From the NCBI GenBank assembly GCA_022113835.1, contig JAILWY010000010.1, forward strand, positions 2,877,501 to 2,941,500: a stretch of 64,000 nucleotides of DNA. The letters run 5' to 3'. The position numbers were made by a program, and so were the translations under genes. Of this stretch, positions 46,431 through 59,400 are shown in pieces; within the stretch, counting starts at the first letter, position 1; every line of letters starts with the position of its first letter. The notes under the pieces were generated by a model. The model worked only from the letters and a program-made list of their open reading frames with translations. It was not told where the DNA came from and made no database searches. This DNA is from Atopsyche davidsoni (Eukaryota; Arthropoda; Insecta; Trichoptera; Hydrobiosidae).

Positions 46431-47500
46431 GAGCACAGATAGTTTGAGAACTATGAGTTTATAACTATATTATTATGCGAGAGTATGGAGTTGCTAAGAG
46501 AGGAACCATTTATGCAAAAGCATTTAAATGTAGTTGCAGCTGTATGTGGGTTTTAAGATATTAATAACGAAAACCTTTTTTAAATTAGTACTTTTAAACT
46601 TAGGGTCAATTAATACTAAAAACCGATTTCAAAACCTGAATAGAACCAAAAATCTTGCGGTCAGCAAGTTTAAGTCGAATTAGTATTTTATATATTATAT
46701 GCTCTTTTTATGAAATGTTAATTAAACATGAACATCGATATAATGTTTATTTTATAATATTGACTAATTATTTTAATTTACGTGTAGATGTTTAGAAATA
46801 CTTGTAAAAAATTCATGATATTTTTCATACACATATTTATCATACTTTTGAATGAAAATATTTTATGTAACGAAACATGCGATATTTTTTTCAAAATAAT
46901 TGAGAGTTTTTTTTTAATGGTTGTATTTTTGATTGAATTTATTTCACCCTACATTCTGTAACAGGACACAGATGACGTTAGCGGCGATGCTAACTCGCAC
47001 GAGGTAACTGCTCGTCTGTCGTTATATACCGAGGGGAATGAATCAAACTGCAAGGGTTAAAAATTAAAATTTTATTACTTTAAAAATTTAATTTTTCTAC
47101 TCTTGCAATAATATATCATAATGTGCCTTATACAGTGCCTTAATGCTCTTGTATTGGCGTTCTGACTTAGTTCGGTCTTAACATTAAATTTTTGCAACCC
47201 TTATCTCACGGTGAGGCCTTAATTATCACTTTTCTCCTACACACTGTGAAAATAAGATTTGCATTTGACCAGATGCAGTGTTTTTCTTTATTTATTCGGT
47301 TGATATAAGAATTCCGTCAATCTTACTTGAATTATTTATTCGATAAATAACTCGATTGTTTTATGTAAAAAATATTTCAGTATATTCTTCAGTTTATCTC
47401 ACAACTTATTACAATAAAATATTAAAATATCATATATCATTTTTTATAACATTATTATTTTTTAAAGGTGCTTTTATTTAAATATTTATAATTCTATCAT
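46431..47500. repeat. Array unit B4 (block 2)
   Basis: CCCGAGCACAGATAGTTTGA, GGAGTTGCTAAGAGAGGAAC and TAGTTGCAGCTGTATG (near 46,531). The tRNA-like GC motif is lost, with AAGTTTAAGTCGAATTAG in its place. Core at 46,956-47,006 with AACTGCTCGTCTGTCGTTAT after it, then CCCTTATCTCACGGTGAGG. Same type as B1, including the loss of the GC motif. Confidence 0.85.
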
Positions 47501-47504
47501 AAAT

Positions 47505-48862
47505 CTGCGGGGCAAGACATACCCGAGCACAGATAGTCTGAGAACGATGAGTTTATAACCATATTATTCTGTGAGAGTAGGGAGTTGCTAAGAGAGGAAC
47601 CATTTATGCAAACAGTGGAAAGCTTTTAAAGGTAGTTGCAGCTGTATAATGATTTGAATAACGAAAAACCTGTTTTTATTTATAACTTTAAAACATAGAG
47701 ACAATTGCTATTTAAAACAGAAAAATAAAAACCGATTTCTACACCCGAATAAAATCAAAGATCTAGCGGTTAGCAAGTGAGCGCGCCGGGCATTGAACCA
47801 TGGATAATTCAAAAAGTATTTAATATATTTTTATATATGACCATGTTTTAAAATATTAACTTAACATGAACATCGATTTATAAATAAAATAAATTTCTTA
47901 TAAAATTTACTAATTATTTTAATTTGCGTGTAGATGTTTAGAAATACTTGCTGAAAATTCATATTAATTTTCTTTTAAGCTTAAATATTTCATGTATCAA
48001 AACATGCGATTTTTTATTCAAAATAATTTAAAAATATTATTTAATGGCTGGATTAAATATTGAATTAATTTCACCCTACATTCTGTAGCAGGACACAGAT
48101 GACGTTAGCGGCAATGCCAACTCGCACGAGGTAGCTGCTGGTCAGTCGTTATATTCCGGACTCGGCCCCCTTGCCAATTGTGTCAAATTTAATGCCTTAA
48201 TTTGAGCCTTATTGGCGTCCTGACCTAGCCTGGTCTAAACGTTAAATTTTTGGAACCCCTTACCTCACGGTGGTGCCTAATCGATAAATTTACTCCGACA
48301 AACTTCAAAGTGCAAACTATGAAAATAAGATTTGCATTTGAGCACATACAGTGTTTTTCTGTATCGATTCTAAGAAAATACCATGTTATTTTTTAACTTC
48401 CATGAGTTATATATGAAATATTTGTAGATTCTGACTTAGCCAGGTCTAAACGTAAATATTTTAAAACCCCTAACCTCACGGTGGGTCCTTATCGATATAT
48501 TTTCTCCGACAAACTTAAAAGTGAAAACTATGAAAATAAGATTTGCATTTGAGCACATGCAATGTTTTTCTGTATCGATTCTATGAAAATACAATTTTAT
48601 TATTAACCTTTAATGGGTTATCACTTTAACATATTTTGAACACACAAGGGTGACTTTTCTAATTTTATCAACACGAGATCATATATTGGTTACAGTAATT
48701 GAATGTTGTATGATACAAAGCATTACATTGAGACCTCTTGCAAATAAATGAAATATATCAAAGATTGGTAGTCTGTGGCTCGTGCCATTATAAAAATCCC
48801 ACTGTTGCATTTGCAAGGACGCCGAACATTCACAATATAGGGGTTGATCATAGCAGCCTCCC
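47505..48862. repeat. Array unit C5 (block 2), with internal duplication
   Basis: GGAGTTGCTAAGAGAGGAAC, TTTATGCAAAC, GTTGCAGCTGTATAATG (47,636), GAGCGCGCCGGGCATTGAAC at 47,779-47,798, and core at 48,083-48,133 with the variant GTTAGCGGCAATGCCAAC followed by AGCTGCTGGTCAGTCGTTAT. The distal block (CACGGTG..TTTGCATTTGAGCACAT) is present twice, at about 48,222-48,391 and 48,430-48,590, but only once in C7. Ends near GTTGATCATAGCAGCCTC. Confidence 0.85.
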
Positions 48863-49025
48863 CCTGCTCGCTGAGCAAACACGGAGACCAGCCCCGTACG
48901 TGTGAAGAGCGATTTATGATCCCTCCGTGACCGCATGGAACTGGCCCGGCAAGGAGAAGGACCTGGCTTTCGGCTGCAGGCTATTCTGCCGCACTGCCTC
49001 CCTACCCTTACACCTTCGATCGAGT
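48863..49025. other. GC-rich sequence closing block 2
   Basis: Continues from unit C5 with a GC-rich, apparently unique segment (CGGAGACCAGCCCCGTACGT onwards). No counterpart was found after block 1 or block 3. Open frames only of chance length. Confidence 0.5.
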
Positions 49026-52000
49026 AAATTGAAGACTTTTTATGAAAATGACATATTTTTAAGTTTATTATAAGATGTTCTTAACACAAATAAATTTTAA
49101 AAATACTAAACTGTATAATAATTGAATTTTTTTATTATTATAATTGTTACTCAACATTTTGGAAATTATCTAAAAATATTTTTTTTGTGACTGCTTTCGC
49201 CCCACAAAGGCTTCTCGACACTCAGAATCAACTCTTGAAAGGCCATTTTAAAAATAAAGAGCTTTTGAAGTGCATTGAATTTTTTTTCAATCAGTTAATC
49301 ATGTCCCGAAATTTTTAGATTTTTAATAGTGTACAAACTCATGCAAAATAACATTGCGTTTTATGATTTTTTTAGAATATTATTGTTAATTTCTCTGTAA
49401 ATGGAATTTACATCGCTTATTCATCCTAAAAATAAAAAAATATATATATTGACTTAATGGTTAAAAAAAATTTATCAAGTATGAAGAGAGTTGAAAATAA
49501 ATATATTAAACAATAGTATTTGAGGTCTAGCATTGTCGTAATATTTATTTACATAATATTAAAATAAATATATTAAAAATACATCTTCCACCTCATTTTA
49601 CACCCACACAAGTTCATTTCCACCCATATCGTAATTTTCTTTTATATTTTTCATCGTTTCACTTATGAATTGATTACATAAAAACATCACAAAACATGAA
49701 GTTTTCTTTACAACAATGACAAAAACACAAAACCAACTACCAAGTTTAAAAAAAATGATGTTTTAAGTACCTCGTTACATTTAAATCTACGGTATTCAGA
49801 GTTGAATGGTCTAATGAATCCACTTGTGCCACAGTTTAAATACAACAGAGCGCTTATTAAAAATGCGCGAATATAACTCCATGCACTCATTTATTAAGCA
49901 CTGAAATTATGGACGCTATTATAAAAAGGCTCCGATTTGCGTGGATTTCGTGCAGTGGTTCATTTTCACTTAATTCCGCAGGTTCCACTGCATATTATAA
50001 CATTATACTGTAAAGGCTGTCGCGCATGATTACAACATTATAAATTTATGTTCTGTACTATAATTCAAAGAGATTAACTACACATACCTATTTCAGCTAG
50101 AATGTTTTTCAGCGATAAGAGAATTAAGCAGAACGATGACTCCCTGTTTTTTGTTTTATAAATTTGACTGAACTGTTCGCTGTGAGTTCTGGTGTTGATA
50201 CAGCTAATAGGTTATGAATAGAGCTAATGTTGAATTCATTTTATAGCTTTTCATTACTTTTTATAATTCCGTTAATCCAATATTTTGTAGAAAAAATCAT
50301 TATTCATATAAATATCATCCCGCTGGTGTATTTGTAAATATAAAAATATTTGAATTCCGTATAGCTTCGGTCAAACAAACAAAAATACTAAGATATTACC
50401 TGGGGACCTGAAAAAGTAACATTAGCTGCTGATTCTACCTAGGTTACCTTCTCCTACTATAATAAAATCGTTTGATAATATATAAAAAGATTTCTATGAA
50501 ATATTTCCTGCTTTGAAGTAAGATTTACTTTTTCTTTATTCTTTTCCGCTGATCCGCTTACCGAATAAATAAAAAAGGTAAAATACTTTATATGACAAAG
50601 ATACAAAATGGTCGTCCTTCTTCTACAACATTCAGATGTTGCGTTTCCATATAATTGATATGATATAAGAAAAGACTTTGTATGCGACCCCCCATGTTTA
50701 TATATCCAGGGCTATAACAGCTTTTACAACAAGTGATTTTATGTTGTATTTAATATTATAAATTTATTTCAATTGATTAAAAACTTAATCTTTTTATAGT
50801 TAAATTATAAGATAAGTAAAAATTTCCAGACTGCAGATATTATTTAGTGTAATTATATTATAAGTCAAGTCATAAAGGCTTTGCATCGGCGGGGCCACTG
50901 CATTGTTGTGTCAGCTTAAAGCAGCATGTAATGGGTTTTCTGTATTTACCACATTGTTGACTCAGTCTGATGATGTTTATTGTCTACACCGATCCTTTCA
51001 AACTCATGGGTAATGAATAGATGCATGCAATTTCAGTTCATCCTTTAAACGTATACCATAAATGAAAACAACTCCACTAATATAAAAGGCTTAAATATAT
51101 TCGTAGAGCTTTGGGCGGCGCATATTTTTGTCTAAATCATATTTAAAGAATCAATTATTATTAAAAAAAAAACGCAATTTAACATTAATGCATACTGACC
51201 CCTGGTTTACTGATTTCAATTGAATTAAAAATAGCGGTAAGTTAAGAACAACCCCAGGTGGTAAAAGCTCTGGTAACGCCATTATACATCCATACAAACA
51301 TATACAGACACACATACATATTAAAAAATAATTGCAAAAGTAAATAACCGGTTCCATTATAATAAAGTTCAAACATATAATAGCTTTATTATCCATTGAG
51401 CTCCCCTCAGCTCGTTGTCGTAGCAGGACTGCATTAATTTCGCGCAAGGTCGTCAAGTTGTCGTCTACCAGGCATTTTTTCGAACTTTGTCTCCATACTT
51501 AGTAAACTATTTCAAATATCAAAGTTATCAAATGCTTACAAAAAATAAAAATTTCAAATATCAATTTTTAAAGAGTGAAGGTTTTTTTTTATACCAAGTA
51601 CTCGTTGTTAATTTTACATGTATATTTTTTCGTCAAATGATACAAGTCACATAAACTATCATATACTATCACATATATATATAGAGGATATGTTGTAAAA
51701 ATATGCTCAAATTAAATGATTAAACAGAAACTCTTGAACAGCCAGTTTATTGAATTATTAATGATGTTAGAATTTCACCGAATCAGCAAATATATATAGA
51801 ACAATTTAATGTTGTTTGAATAATTAAAAATGCAATTTAAGTCCTCTCAAAGTTAAGTCAATAAGTTAAATAATACTCAAATGAATTTATTATTCTTTAT
51901 ATTTTGACTAATATTTAATGTATGTTCATTTTTGGAAAATTACAAGTTCATCAACAATAAAAACACTAACAAAAAGTTTGACAGTTGACTAGTTGTTTAA

Positions 52001-53640
52001 ACAAATTATATAACCATTGATAAGTATTTGTTTATATGTTTCAGCACACAGGTTATCGTTTAATATCATAATATTATTTGTTTTTATTCCCCCGCAGTAT
52101 CCACACCATGAATTTTTAATACTTTATATTGGAAGCGAACATATCCAAAGTCGAGCTGAAGCCGAATATTGAATTAATTTTTATATAACCATTCACAAAT
52201 ACACATCATATGGTCTCGTATCATGTAGAGGTAATAAATTTATCAATTTATTTTAGAATTGGCTCTCTCTGTTTTGTTTGGTGGATATGATTGATGCACC
52301 AACAGTAGAAACGCATCAATTGAAATGAAAACAAATTTTTCATGAAATCTGAAATGTAAGCCCTCTTTTTTTAATGAAAATAACTAGGCTATTTATGAAA
52401 AAAACAATTCCACAATTTTTAAAAAAATTAATAGATATTTTTACATACCGATTATTAATGATTAATATTTAAAAAATGCGTGCCTTATTATTTTGAAACC
52501 ACACCCGATATAAAGTTTTACAAGTAAAACTTTATTTGTTTCTTGTATGCCACTGAAGTGTTCTTGAATATAAAGTTATTTATAAATTTTCTCTGATTTT
52601 GGATAACCGATAATTATATCAAATGTCGTAGTGGGGGATATTTACTTACAACATTTTATTGATTGTAAAAATGTACTATTAAAATACTTAAAAAAGATAA
52701 AAAAAGTTTATTAAATCTATTTATTTTATTCGGTTTACTGAATGCTACGGATCGTTAATATATCTATTCCAATATTTTGGTACTGAATACCGAAACCTAA
52801 AGTGATTTTCAGGTTCTACGATTTTTTTTACATATAACACGACATTCTTAGGTATGATGTCGCAAAATGGATATGTTGGTTTTCATCAACAATTTAGATA
52901 CTCACTGAAGTTATTTTTTATGGAAATTATGTATTTATTGAAAAATAGTTTGATATTGATACCAAAAAAAATAAACAAGAAATTAAATATGTTGTCACAC
53001 ACATAAATGAACATTCCAGGGTCTATAGTAAATTAAAAATTAGAATTTTTTTAAAATTATTTACAATGTGTTTAAGGAATAATTAGGTTAGGTTAGTTCA
53101 AAAAATTAGGTATTAATGTACGTTTTAGTTAACCAAATATATTTTTCAGCAAAAAAACAATTTGTTTGTCGTAAGGACCACATTCCACTTGTACATTCCC
53201 ATTCATGCAGTGCATCTAAAATTACCCACAAACCTTTACCCCTGATTGGAATTCAGAGGGCGAACGTTAAATGACTCACAATCATAAGTAATTGTACAGT
53301 AATTTGTTTCAATGTACAAGACCTCAGATAAAATTAGGGTGCGGCGTATATCTCAGAAGGCATCCCCCCACAGGGCCCCGGGCCCCAAAGAGAGCCTCGT
53401 GAACATTATCAAGGAGAAATACTTGTATATTCTTTTTCCTTTAAATTTTTGCGATCACGTACGGAAATCGTTTCTAAAATGACAACGCAACGAATAAATT
53501 GAAATTAGCTTTTAAAATAAAACATTAAAATTGCCTCTTATCTAAAAGAGAGCTGTTTTATTTTTGGAAGCATATTAATAACAAATATACTTACCAAATA
53601 GCTGAAAGGTGCCTTTACCCATCTGATATAATTATATATA
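49026..53640. other. AT-rich stretch between array blocks 2 and 3
   Basis: Nothing recognised apart from a possible SINE remnant near 50,410-50,450 (compare 36,582), a 14-base telomere-like TTAGGTTAGGTTAG at 53,085-53,098, and a small GC-rich patch near 53,335-53,400. Frames reach 101 codons at 51,151-51,456 (minus) with no motif. Confidence 0.5.
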
Positions 53641-53649
53641 AAAAAAATA

Positions 53650-54885
53650 TTTTAGAACCTAACAAAAAACTTAAAACCGAATAGAACCAAATATCTAGCG
53701 CGCGCCGGGCATTGAACCCTGGACAGTTCGAAATAGTATATGTAATATACTTTTATATATGCTATTTTTTATATTTATTACACATGAACGTCGTTTAATA
53801 AATACAATAAAATATATTATTTATAATATTGTTGTATGTTTAGAAATACTTGCTGTTAAATCATAATAATTTTCATACACCTATTTTCTTTTAAATTTAA
53901 ATATTTCATGTTATGCGATATTTTTTTCAAAATATTTTACAAAATTAAATTAAAAGGCTGTATTTAAGATTGTATTTATTTCATCGTGCATTCTGTAACA
54001 GGACACAGATGACGTTAGCGGCGATGCCAACTCGCACGAGGTAGCTACTGGTCAGTCGTTATAAGCCAGACTCGGCCCCCTTGCAAGTTGTGCCTTATCC
54101 ATGTGCCTTCTATAGTGCCTTAACGTTAGCTTGTATTGGCGTTCTGACTTTGCTCGGTCTGAACGCATAATTTTTGAACCCCTAACCTCACGGTGGGGCC
54201 TTAACGATAAATTTACTCCGACACACTGAAAAGTGCAAACATTGCAAATAAGATTTGCATTTGACCTGATGCTGTGTTTTTTGTATCAATTGAGTCGAAA
54301 TATGCACTAAGTCAAGCATTCTATAATCAATAATTTTTTTTCTAATAATATCTATATTTAAAAAAAAATATTTATATGACATCACATTATATGACCAATT
54401 GTGTTTTATTACAAACATGTCATGTATCCTAATATTACTTTTTTATTATTAATATTGTGTTTAACATCATTACTCATTGTTTTCATATTTATGGCCTAAT
54501 ATAAATTATTTGTTTTATTTTCAAATTAAAATATTAAACAAAATTAAATGTAAACATAAAAAAATATTAAAATCTTGCAATATAAAGACAAAACGACTTT
54601 GACGAAACTGACACAAGGTTGGGCACAATTACATTTGTTTGGGATTAACCTGCTACGATGGAAATCGAACCGGCGATTTTTAGATTAAGAGTCAATAGTC
54701 ATTTCAACAATGGCATTAAAGAAATTTGGCATTAGTTTCACGTAAAAAAAAAATTAGTCTATTCTGTTGTTTATATCAAAGTATACATATATTTTATGTA
54801 AAAAAAAAATTGTTTTAAATTTTACTACTTAAAATGTCACATGACATTTATTTTTTAATGGTGCTTTAATTTAAATATTTATAAT
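53650..54885. repeat. Array unit A6 (block 3), 5' truncated
   Basis: The unit begins within the A sequence just before GCGCGCCGGGCATTGAACCC (about 53,699-53,718), so the octamer/E-box part is missing. The tRNA-like reading is clearest here: CCGGG-CATTGAA-CCCTGG resembles an anticodon arm, and AGTTCGAAA follows as a T-loop-like word. Core at 53,993-54,043 with GTTAGCGGCGATGCCAAC, then CCCCTAACCTCACGGTGGGG. Contains the minus tRNA-like segment (54,660-54,720) shared with A1. Confidence 0.8.
54660..54720 (-). mobile_element. tRNA-like (SINE-type) segment in unit A6
   Basis: Counterpart of 39,331-39,395. The minus strand ends CGCCGGTTCGATTTCC. The anticodon-side part is more diverged than in A1. 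Confidence 0.5.
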
Positions 54886-55930
54886 TCTGCGGGCAAGACA
54901 TACCCGAGCACAGATAATCTGAGAACATTGATATTATAACCATATTATTTTGTGAGAGTAGGGAGTTGCTAAGAGAGGAGCCATTGATGCAAAAGCTTTT
55001 AACTGTAGTTGCAGCTGTATGTTGGTTTTTATGATATGAATAACGAAAAACCAGTTTTTTTTTTATACTTTTAAACTTTGAGACAGTTAGAATTTAAAAC
55101 AGAAAAAGAAAAACTGATTGCTACACCCGAATAAAATCAAAGATCTAGCGGTTAGCAAGTGAGCGCGCCGGGCATTGAACTTAGGACAGTTCGAAAAGAA
55201 TTTATATATTTGTATTTTTTTTTAAATGTTTAACATAAACATCGATTAATAAATACAATTTTTTTTTTTTTATAATATTAACTAATTATTTTAATTATTA
55301 GATGTTAAGAAATACTTGTTGAAACTTCATATTAATTTTCTTTTAAATTTAAATATTTTATGTATCGAGACATGCGATAATAATTTAAAAATATAATTTA
55401 ATGGCTGGATTTAATATTGAATTAATTTCACCCTACATTCTGTAACAGGACACAGATGACGTTAGCGGCAATGCCAACTCGCACGAGGTAGCTGCTGGTC
55501 AGTCGTTATATACCGGACTCGGCCCCCTTGCCAATTGTGCCAAATTGTATGCCTTAATTTGAGCCTTATTGGCGTCCTGACCTAGCCTGGTCTAAACGTT
55601 AAATTTTTGGAACCCCTAACCTCACGGTGGGGCCTAATCGATAAATTTACTCCGACAAACTTCAAAGTGCAAACTATGAAAATAAGATATGCATTTGAGC
55701 ACATACAGTGTTTTTCTGTATCGATTCTATGAAAATACCATTTTATTATTAACCTTTCATGGGTTATCACTTTAACATATTTTGAACACACAAGGGTGAC
55801 TTTTCTAATTATATCAACAAGAGATCATATATTGGTTACACTAATTTAATGTTGTATGATACAAAGCATTACATTGAGACCTCTTACAAATAAATTTAAT
55901 ATATCAATGATTGGTAGTCTGTGGCTAGTT
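54886..55930. repeat. Array unit C7 (block 3)
   Basis: GGGCAAGACATACCCGAGCA, GGAGTTGCTAAGAGAGGAGC, GTAGTTGCAGCTGTATG (55,005-55,021), GAGCGCGCCGGGCATTGAAC at 55,161-55,180, core at 55,440-55,490 with GTTAGCGGCAATGCCAAC, and distal CCCCTAACCTCACGGTGGGG (single copy). Ends at GATTGGTAGTCTGTGGCT, where C5 would continue. It shares every core variant that marks C5, apart from one C5-private base. Confidence 0.85.
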
Positions 55931-56220
55931 TAATTATTTTATTAAAAAAAAAATGTTGTTTTTTATATGACTAAAAATTATTTGATTTATACTTGTCATG
56001 TATTTTTACGTTACTGTTTTGGTGTTTCAAAAACTTCTTTTTAATATATTTTATCAAAATATATTTTTAGTATTATATTTAACAATTAATCATTGTATTC
56101 TTATTATATTATAATCTCTATAAGCATATAACGTCTTTTCTATGTAAAGACTAAGTAAAAAAAAATATTTATTACAAAGTTATTGTAAAATTAATTCCGA
56201 AACAAATGTGTCTTCCGTAA
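55931..56220. other. AT-rich stretch, nothing recognised
   Basis: Low-complexity AT-rich sequence between the array and a GC-richer patch. Confidence 0.45.
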
Positions 56221-56475
56221 GCTCCAGACCTTGTCAAACATCCTTCATGGAAAGTTGGATCAGCTCTTGGCCTCCGAATTGACGTAAATCACAAGAAGTT
56301 TGTATGCCAGCTTCCCCTGACAAACAAATATGCTGCGGTTCCCCCGACCAGAAATACTGCAAAACTTGAGCGTGTGTGCTTGATACATAAGGGATGCTTG
56401 ATACGCAAGGGTCGCTGCAGCCGAGGGGTAGTTCGGCCCAGTTCAGCTGTACGTACGCAAGGCAACATAACGTGA
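56221..56475 (+). CDS. Met-less open stretch of 84 codons, unidentified
   Basis: Open from just after a TAA (56,218-56,220) to a TGA (56,473-56,475), starting APDLVKHPSWKVG and basic throughout. It includes a direct repeat at the DNA level, TGCTTGATAC(A/G)(T/C)AAGGG, near 56,378-56,412, read as CLIHKG / CLIRKG. The base composition is near balanced, unlike the flanks. No ATG, no clear acceptor and no family recognised. The minus strand also has long open stretches, which lowers confidence. Confidence 0.2.
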   Translation, partial: APDLVKHPSWKVGSALGLRIDVNHKKFVCQLPLTNKYAAVPPTRNTAKLERVCLIHKGCLIRKGRCSRGVVRPSSAVRTQGNIT

Positions 56476-59400
56476 GACGTGTTTTATTATTTTATCGATC
56501 GTGAACAACAAACTTAGCTTAGATTTTTCTTGGCTAAGACAATAAATTCTGGCCGAGTTCAGAGAGACGCCGTGGGAGGGTATCAACCCTTATTTTACGT
56601 TTACAACCTTAGTTTATTATTTTTCCAAGTATAAAAAAATGTTTATTATGATGCGTTTGTTTGTTCGTATCGTTATATTTGCTTTTTATCGTTTTTTGCA
56701 TTTAATTTCCGACGTTGTGTTCGCCCGAAAACAGCGACGTATATTTTTACTAGGTCGACAAGAACCGATATCTCGACGAATTTATATATAATAAATAACA
56801 TTTTAGCAGGCGCTTGCATATTGGTCGTTTTTTTTTTTGCTTTTTATATCTCATTAGCGATTTTGATTTTTTTTTCATGGCTCGACAAAATGAAATATCG
56901 GAGGGGAAGTTATAAAATTTATTTTTGTAAGCAGATGGTCCGAAGGAGAATTTAAAAAATTATTGTGCTAAATTTTTCGACAGTCAAAGGCGTTTTGATT
57001 TGTTACTTTTTATATTGGCTTGTAATTAAAACGCGTTTCGTATTTTGTCATGTATATAGATCAAATTTTTCTCTTCAAAACCTAAAATAGCCTCCAAAAA
57101 ACGGAAGAATTTACATTTGCTTTTTGTTGGCATTAATTTCATTTATTGTTTTTTTTACGTTTAAGTAACATGCTACATCGTCAAATAAAGTGACAATGAA
57201 AGAAGAAACAAATGTGTATTATTAAACATCTTTTTTCTTACTCAATAAAATATATCAGTAATCAATTTTAAGTGTTCATATATATTTATTTTTATAAATT
57301 AATACGTGAAATTTTCTAAGAATTTTTCAAACGAAATTTTATGTATAACATATGCTAGTGATAAATGATTACTGTTTTCTGTTAAACAGAAAATCTGCAA
57401 TATACCTCTAATACCCGTTCCTCTTCTCTACAGCAGAAGTAATCTAATGTACAATGATGAGACAATATCAATAAACCAGCCTGCTGAAGGCTGGGCTGGT
57501 ATATTATATTGTTTTATGTATCTAATCTCACAGAAGGGTAATGGATTTCGGAGTAGGCATTATATTTTTGTGTATGCTAAGCACGCGAAGTCATAATATC
57601 TCTATTGATTTTGCTAGCTACTGCCAAAAAATACAAAAGTAATAGACTATGTATTTTATGAAGGAATATAATTCGTCTTAAAAAAAAAACTGAAGAAGGA
57701 TCTTCAAAAAGATTTCATAATATACATCTTAGGTAGCATATAATATTATCATCTCATATCTGCTTGAGCACGCTCAGTTCTCTGATTTAAGAAGGTTTTT
57801 TTCGCTAGCGCTTATCATGCTGTCTAGATCTTGAATACTTTATATAAATACCTGTATAATTATAATTATATATAATAAATAAATAAATAAAATAAATTAT
57901 ATATTATACTAAAGGTATTGGTCTTGAAAACCAATGAGCAATTTAAGCTGTCTGCATATAGTATGAATTGCCAATTGGCTGATTGATGACCAATATTTTA
58001 ATTTTTGATAACAAATTCGCCTTTTGAGGGCTTATTCAGACTGTGACTTCTATTCTAAGAAGCCTTAGAACGGCGAAAGTCATGAGATCACATTCGTTGT
58101 TTTAATATGTAGGATAAAAATGAAAACTGTCTGTGTAGAAATACTTTGCAAAAATTAAAATCAAAATAAAATCTTGTCAATAAATAATTTGATTTTGGGA
58201 ACATTTTTTATTAAAAAATCGCAATTTTTTACCAATATAGAAAATAAAAAATTTAAATTAACAATTTTAATATTTTCAATGCCATAAACTTTTTATTAAA
58301 AGAAAAAACTTAGTTATTATATAATTCTGTAATAGTACCTCAATATCAATTAAAATATAAACCATAAAAATAAATGGCCTTTTTCTGTTGAATTGGAAAC
58401 TAGCAAAATATACTCTATTGTCATGTAATAATTAGTTTATATTGTATCGATAGTGAGTTAACTGGAAATATATATTTATTATATTTATCACAGAAAGTAG
58501 GAAGGTAGATATTTGTTGCGAGTAAGTTTACCTTATCGTATCGACTCAATTCTTTGTGATTATCTTCATCCCCTATTTACTGACTGCAGGGCACAATATC
58601 TGGAGATACTGGGGTCGGGGAAAAGTGTCAACAATAGTATAAAAACTAAGGGAGAAATGAACGGCTTCGTTATATTAATAAGATTTCTTTGCTTCATTCC
58701 AAACGAAAAAAAAGCAATCAATAAAGGCTTAATTAAAAATATATTATTTTAAAATAATTTTCAAAAAAACTTCGCGAACGCATAAAAACTGTCATTTTTA
58801 AAAAGTCGGAAAATCGTAGGGAAAATTTTTTTTGAGAAGAAAATATTAAGTGAAGAGAGACTGTTCAATTAATTGAAATGTGGGAAAAATCAAAGGAAGA
58901 AGGCTAATGACAAAAGTTATGAATGAGTTTTTTTCTTGGAGATGTTTTCTTGGAAAAATCTGAAAGCACCTAGATTATCACTTACAGTATACTTATTACA
59001 ACAAAAACGTACCTAATAAATGTATTGCTGTTACAATTATTAATATGAAAATTTTAACAATTTATTGAAGAGTGTACTAGTAGATTAATTTTAGCATTTA
59101 TATTATAAACATGAGCTTCAAATAGCACACTCAGTCTAGCGTAGCAAAATAAATAATTTTATAGACTGGTAGATAAATTCGCACCCTTTTTAAAAAAAAT
59201 CACCCCCAAATTGAGCCAGAAGTGGCAAAGTCTTCAAATAAAGACCCGGCTGCAAGTAAGTGAGTGAGCACTGATGATTTCATTCCGAGACCATTTTTAA
59301 TGCCATCAACTCATTCAGAGCGGGGCGGAAGGAGAATGGTCCCGTCCTGTTAAATATCCAGAGCTGTCACTCGGGGGGTAGGGGGTGGCCTCGAGGACAC

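Noticed and set aside
53085..53098. TTAGG telomere-like repeats.
   Set aside because: Fewer than three units; chance in AT-rich DNA.
38165..55930. CRISPR-like array.
   Set aside because: Units are over 1 kb with diverged repeats and no short regular spacers, in eukaryotic DNA.
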